This document shows positions 60,525 through 64,000 of a stretch of DNA of 64,000 nt, piece by piece (positions within the stretch are counted from its first letter, which is position 1; each line of letters begins with the position of its first letter). Origin of the DNA: Sipunculus nudus (Eukaryota; Annelida; Sipuncula; Golfingiida; Sipunculidae); contig CM049321.1 of the NCBI GenBank assembly GCA_026874595.1, forward strand, positions 928,479-992,478, given 5' to 3'. Under the pieces are notes generated by a model that was not told the DNA's origin, made no database searches, and saw only the letters and a program-made list of their open reading frames with translations. The position numbers and the translations under genes were made by a program.

Positions 60525-62037
60525 ACTGACATATCATAAGTCCTACACTAGTATCTCGAATTGTTTTTTTCATTTTTTGAATAGGGCCGCCAGGGGGCGC
60601 TGGATGCGAACCTCCCGAACATATCATATTTTGGCCATATCTCCAAAATTATAAGCCTCAATTACATAAACTTTAGCTTATTTTCTTCCTCTAGGTCTTC
60701 TCCATAACCTAGTGTAGTCATTTGGTCACACTTTTGTGACACTTTGTCAGTGTGTCTGTCTGTTTGTCAGTTGTCCTCAAATTCGCCTGCTTGTTGGTTC
60801 TTGCGTCTCACATATAGCATTCTATAGGCCACAGTTTTCACGGAATCCTTTTGAAAATATTACATCTTATGTCTTGCACATCTTATGTCATACACTAATA
60901 ATACGAAACGCCTTTGTCGTCCTCGGAATATGTCTGCTAGAGGGCGCTACAGTCGAGCCTCCTAAGTATATTATTAATTCGCCATACCTCCAAAACTAAA
61001 AATCTAAATTACATAAATTATAAGTCATTTTCTTCCTTTGAATCTTCTCAATCACCAGGTTATGTCATCTGGTGTTCGTCTTTTGTTGTCAGCTTTGTCT
61101 GCTTGCCTGTTCTTTTGTCTCATATGTCATTCTACGGGCCACATATTCTCAGCAAGGTCCCTGAGAGTCATTCCATTAATAGAAAACCGACAATATGTTC
61201 TGTCTGTCCGTCTGTGTTTCACTTCCGATTTCCGGCAAGCGTTCGACCTATGGTCGTCTAGTTTGTCTCTTTGTTTGTCTGTCAGTCTGTCTGTGCTCTA
61301 CAGGTCACAAATATTAAGCAATCGCTCTGAAACTTATACATTTAGTGTATAATCGGTGGTTCTCCTCGGAGCCTATTGTTTTTGGTCATGATCGGTCAAA
61401 GGTCAGGGTCACCAAAAATCTCTAAAACGGTTTTTCCTTCATATCTTCGTCAAAAATAACCGTATGCACCTAATCTGTAGCTTATTTAATTCCTCATTTT
61501 GTTGCCTTTCCACATGCCAGCAAAATGTCCCGATCAATGGTTACAATGGTAATGTATTTTTTGGGGGAAAAAGTCACAAAATTTGAATTTTTTTCTAACT
61601 TTTCCATTTTTAGAGCTAGAGACGTCTGGATTTTTGCATCAGGAAGTTTTCAATCAGATGTTCATCATAAAGTACCAAGTCCATCACAAAGTACCAAGTC
61701 TCGCACAATCTCGTGCGATTTCTCGTCAAACGAGATTTTTCGAGATTTCATTAAATATGACCTTGAGGTCGCCATTTTAACTATGGCTTTGAAAATGACA
61801 TATTTTGTGTTATTTATAAATATCTCGAAATCAATTTTTCATTTTTAGCTCAGCTGACTATAAGTCATCTGAGCTATAGTCATGGTCCATTGTCGTCCGT
61901 CTGTCTGTCCGTCCGTCCGTCCGTCCGTCCGTCCGTCTGTCCGTCCGTCTGGATGTCCGTCCGTAAGACTGGCACGTTTCGACACCGTTGAACCTACAAA
62001 TCTACCTACAAATCTGAATTTCGGCATACAGTTAGAA
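60525..62037 (+). repeat. ~1.5-kb tandem repeat, copy 1
   Basis: This 1513-bp block is repeated almost identically downstream. It contains GTCTGT-rich tracts, GCCGCCAGGGGGCGCTGGAT and an AGCTCAGCTGACT...AGTCATCTGAGCT hairpin (61852-61877) followed by a (CCGT)7 tract. Short open frames in it are conserved only because the copies are recent; none has a recognisable domain. Confidence 0.9.
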
Positions 62038-63590
62038 ACTGACATATCATAAGTCCTACACTAGTATCTCGAATTGTTTTTTTCATTTTTTGAATAGGGC
62101 CGCCAGGGGGCGCTGGATGCGAACCTCCCGAACATATCATATTTTGGCCATATCTCCAAAATTATAAGCCTCAATTACATAAACTTTAGCTTATTTTCTT
62201 CCTCTAGGTCTTCTCCATAACCTAGTGTAGTCATTTGGTCACACTTTTGTGACACTTTGTCAGTGTGTCTGTCTGTTTGTCAGTTGTCCTCAAATTCGCC
62301 TGCTTGTTGGTTCTTGCGTCTCACATATAGCATTCTATAGGCCACAGTTTTCACGGAATCCTTTTGAAAATATTACATCTTATGTCTTGCACATCTTATG
62401 TCATACACTAATAATACGAAACGCCTTTGTCGTCCTCGGAATATGTCTGCTAGAGGGCGCTACAGTCGAGCCTCCTAAGTATATTATTAATTCGCCATAC
62501 CTCCAAAACTAAAAATCTAAATTACATAAATTATAAGTCATTTTCTTCCTTTGAATCTTCTCAATCACCAGGTTATGTCATCTGGTGTCAATCTTGTCTC
62601 ACAAAGTCAGTATGTCTGTCTGTTCGTCTTTTGTTGTCAGCTTTGTCTGCTTGCCTGTTCTTTTGTCTCATATGTCATTCTACGGGCCACATATTCTCAG
62701 CAAGGTCCCTGAGAGTCATTCCATTAATAGAAAACCGACAATATGTTCTGTCTGTCCGTCTGTGTTTCACTTCCGATTTCCGGCAAGCGTTCGACCTATG
62801 GTCGTCTAGTTTGTCTCTTTGTTTGTCTGTCAGTCTGTCTGTGCTCTACAGGTCACAAATATTAAGCAATCGCTCTGAAACTTATACATTTAGTGTATAA
62901 TCGGTTCTCCTCGGAGCCTATTGTTTTTGGTCATGATCGGTCAAAGGTCAGGGTCACCAAAAATCTCTAAAACGGTTTTTCCTTCATATCTTCGTCAAAA
63001 ATAACCGTATGCACCTAATCTGTAGCTTATTTAATTCCTCATTTTGTTGCCTTTCCACATGCCAGCAAAATGTCCCGATCAATGGTTACAATGGTAATGT
63101 ATTTTTTGGGGGAAAAAGTCACAAAATTTGAATTTTTTTCTAACTTTTCCATTTTTAGAGCTAGAGACGTCTGGATTTTTGCATCAGGAAGTTTTCAATC
63201 AGATGTTCATCATAAAGTACCAAGTCCATCACAAAGTACCAAGTCTCGCACAATCTCGTGCGATTTCTCGTCAAACGAGATTTTTCGAGATTTCATTAAA
63301 TATGACCTTGAGGTCGCCATTTTAACTATGGCTTTGAAAATGACATATTTTGTGTTATTTATAAATATCTCGAAATCAATTTTTCATTTTTAGCTCAGCT
63401 GACTATAAGTCATCTGAGCTATAGTCATGGTCCATTGTCGTCCGTCTGTCTGTCCGTCCGTCCGTCCGTCCGTCCGTCCGTCCGTCCGTCTGTCCGTCCG
63501 TCTGGATGTCCGTCCGTAAGACTGGCACGTTTCGACACCGTTGAACCTACAAATCTACCTACAAATCTGAATTTCGGCATACAGTTAGAA
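62038..63590 (+). repeat. ~1.5-kb tandem repeat, copy 2
   Basis: 1553 bp. It differs from copy 1 by a 35-bp insertion near 62588 (CAATCTTGTCTCACAAAGTC...), two extra CCGT units in the tract near 63445-63490, and a 3-bp deletion near 62905; otherwise nearly identical. Confidence 0.9.
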
Positions 63591-64000
63591 ACTGACATAT
63601 CATAAGTCCTACACTAGTATCTCGAATTGTTTTTTTCATTTTTTGAATAGGGCCGCCAGGGGGCGCTGGATGCGAACCTCCCGAACATATCATATTTTGG
63701 CCATATCTCCAAAATTATAAGCCTCAATTACATAAACTTTAGCTTATTTTCTTCCTCTAGGTCTTCTCCATAACCTAGTGTAGTCATTTGGTCACACTTT
63801 TGTGACACTTTGTCAGTGTGTCTGTCTGTTTGTCAGTTGTCCTCAAATTCGCCTGCTTGTTGGTTCTTGCGTCTCACATATAGCATTCTATAGGCCACAG
63901 TTTTCACGGAATCCTTTTGAAAATATTACATCTTATGTCTTGCACATCTTATGTCATACACTAATAATACGAAACGCCTTTGTCGTCCTCGGAATATGTC
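63591..64000 (+). repeat. ~1.5-kb tandem repeat, copy 3, cut by window end
   Basis: Begins at the same junction (GAAACTGACATATCATAAGT) and continues identically to the window edge, so the array extends beyond 64000. Confidence 0.88.

Noticed and set aside
60736-63393. Short frames repeated identically at ~1.5-kb spacing (for example 60736-60999 and 62249-62512)
   Set aside because: Identity reflects the recent tandem duplication; the frames are dominated by GTCTGT-type repeat translation and lack any family motif.

Overview
The window looks like intron- and repeat-rich nuclear DNA of an invertebrate animal, most likely a mollusc (bivalve or gastropod). This rests on low gene density, long AT-rich non-coding stretches, many (AT)n microsatellites, GT-AG exons with phase-1 introns, a C-type-lectin transmembrane receptor gene, DIRS-type and Ty3/gypsy-type retroelements, and dispersed elements with tandem cores and palindromic ends of a kind I associate with mollusc genomes. 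The species is an inference. There is no bacterial gene organisation.

Layout. 1-8150: one continuous minisatellite with a 31-bp unit, organised into 2.61-kb higher-order repeats. 8150-13560: AT-rich sequence without a recognisable gene. 13565-20819: remnants of a plus-strand host gene (a transmembrane exon with an in-frame stop, then tail exons), whose last exon is split by a DIRS-like tyrosine-recombinase retrotransposon (about 15671-20772). 21500-25700: array of a ~335-bp repeat. 27956-35272: a full-length but decayed LTR retrotransposon with a perfect 5-bp target duplication; its integrase lies upstream of reverse transcriptase/RNase H, an order known in the Gmr1-like branch of Ty3/gypsy. 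37000-42900: more ~335-bp arrays and other dispersed repeats. 43580-55606 (minus strand): a multi-exon gene for a secretory-pathway type I membrane protein: signal peptide, two C-type-lectin-like domains (CTLDs), Thr/Ser/Pro stalk, transmembrane helix, charged cytoplasmic tail. 55600-64000: non-coding sequence with a foldback element, a promoter-like segment and a recent ~1.5-kb tandem triplication that runs off the end.

The only host gene that reads convincingly is the CTLD receptor. I traced eleven internally consistent coding exons by splice sites and phase; its terminal exon was not found. The retroelements carry in-frame stops and frameshifts and are probably not autonomous. The most informative items are the integrase-before-RT element, the DIRS insertion whose removal restores a host reading frame to a stop codon, and the receptor gene's duplicated tail exons and optional-looking CTLD exon.
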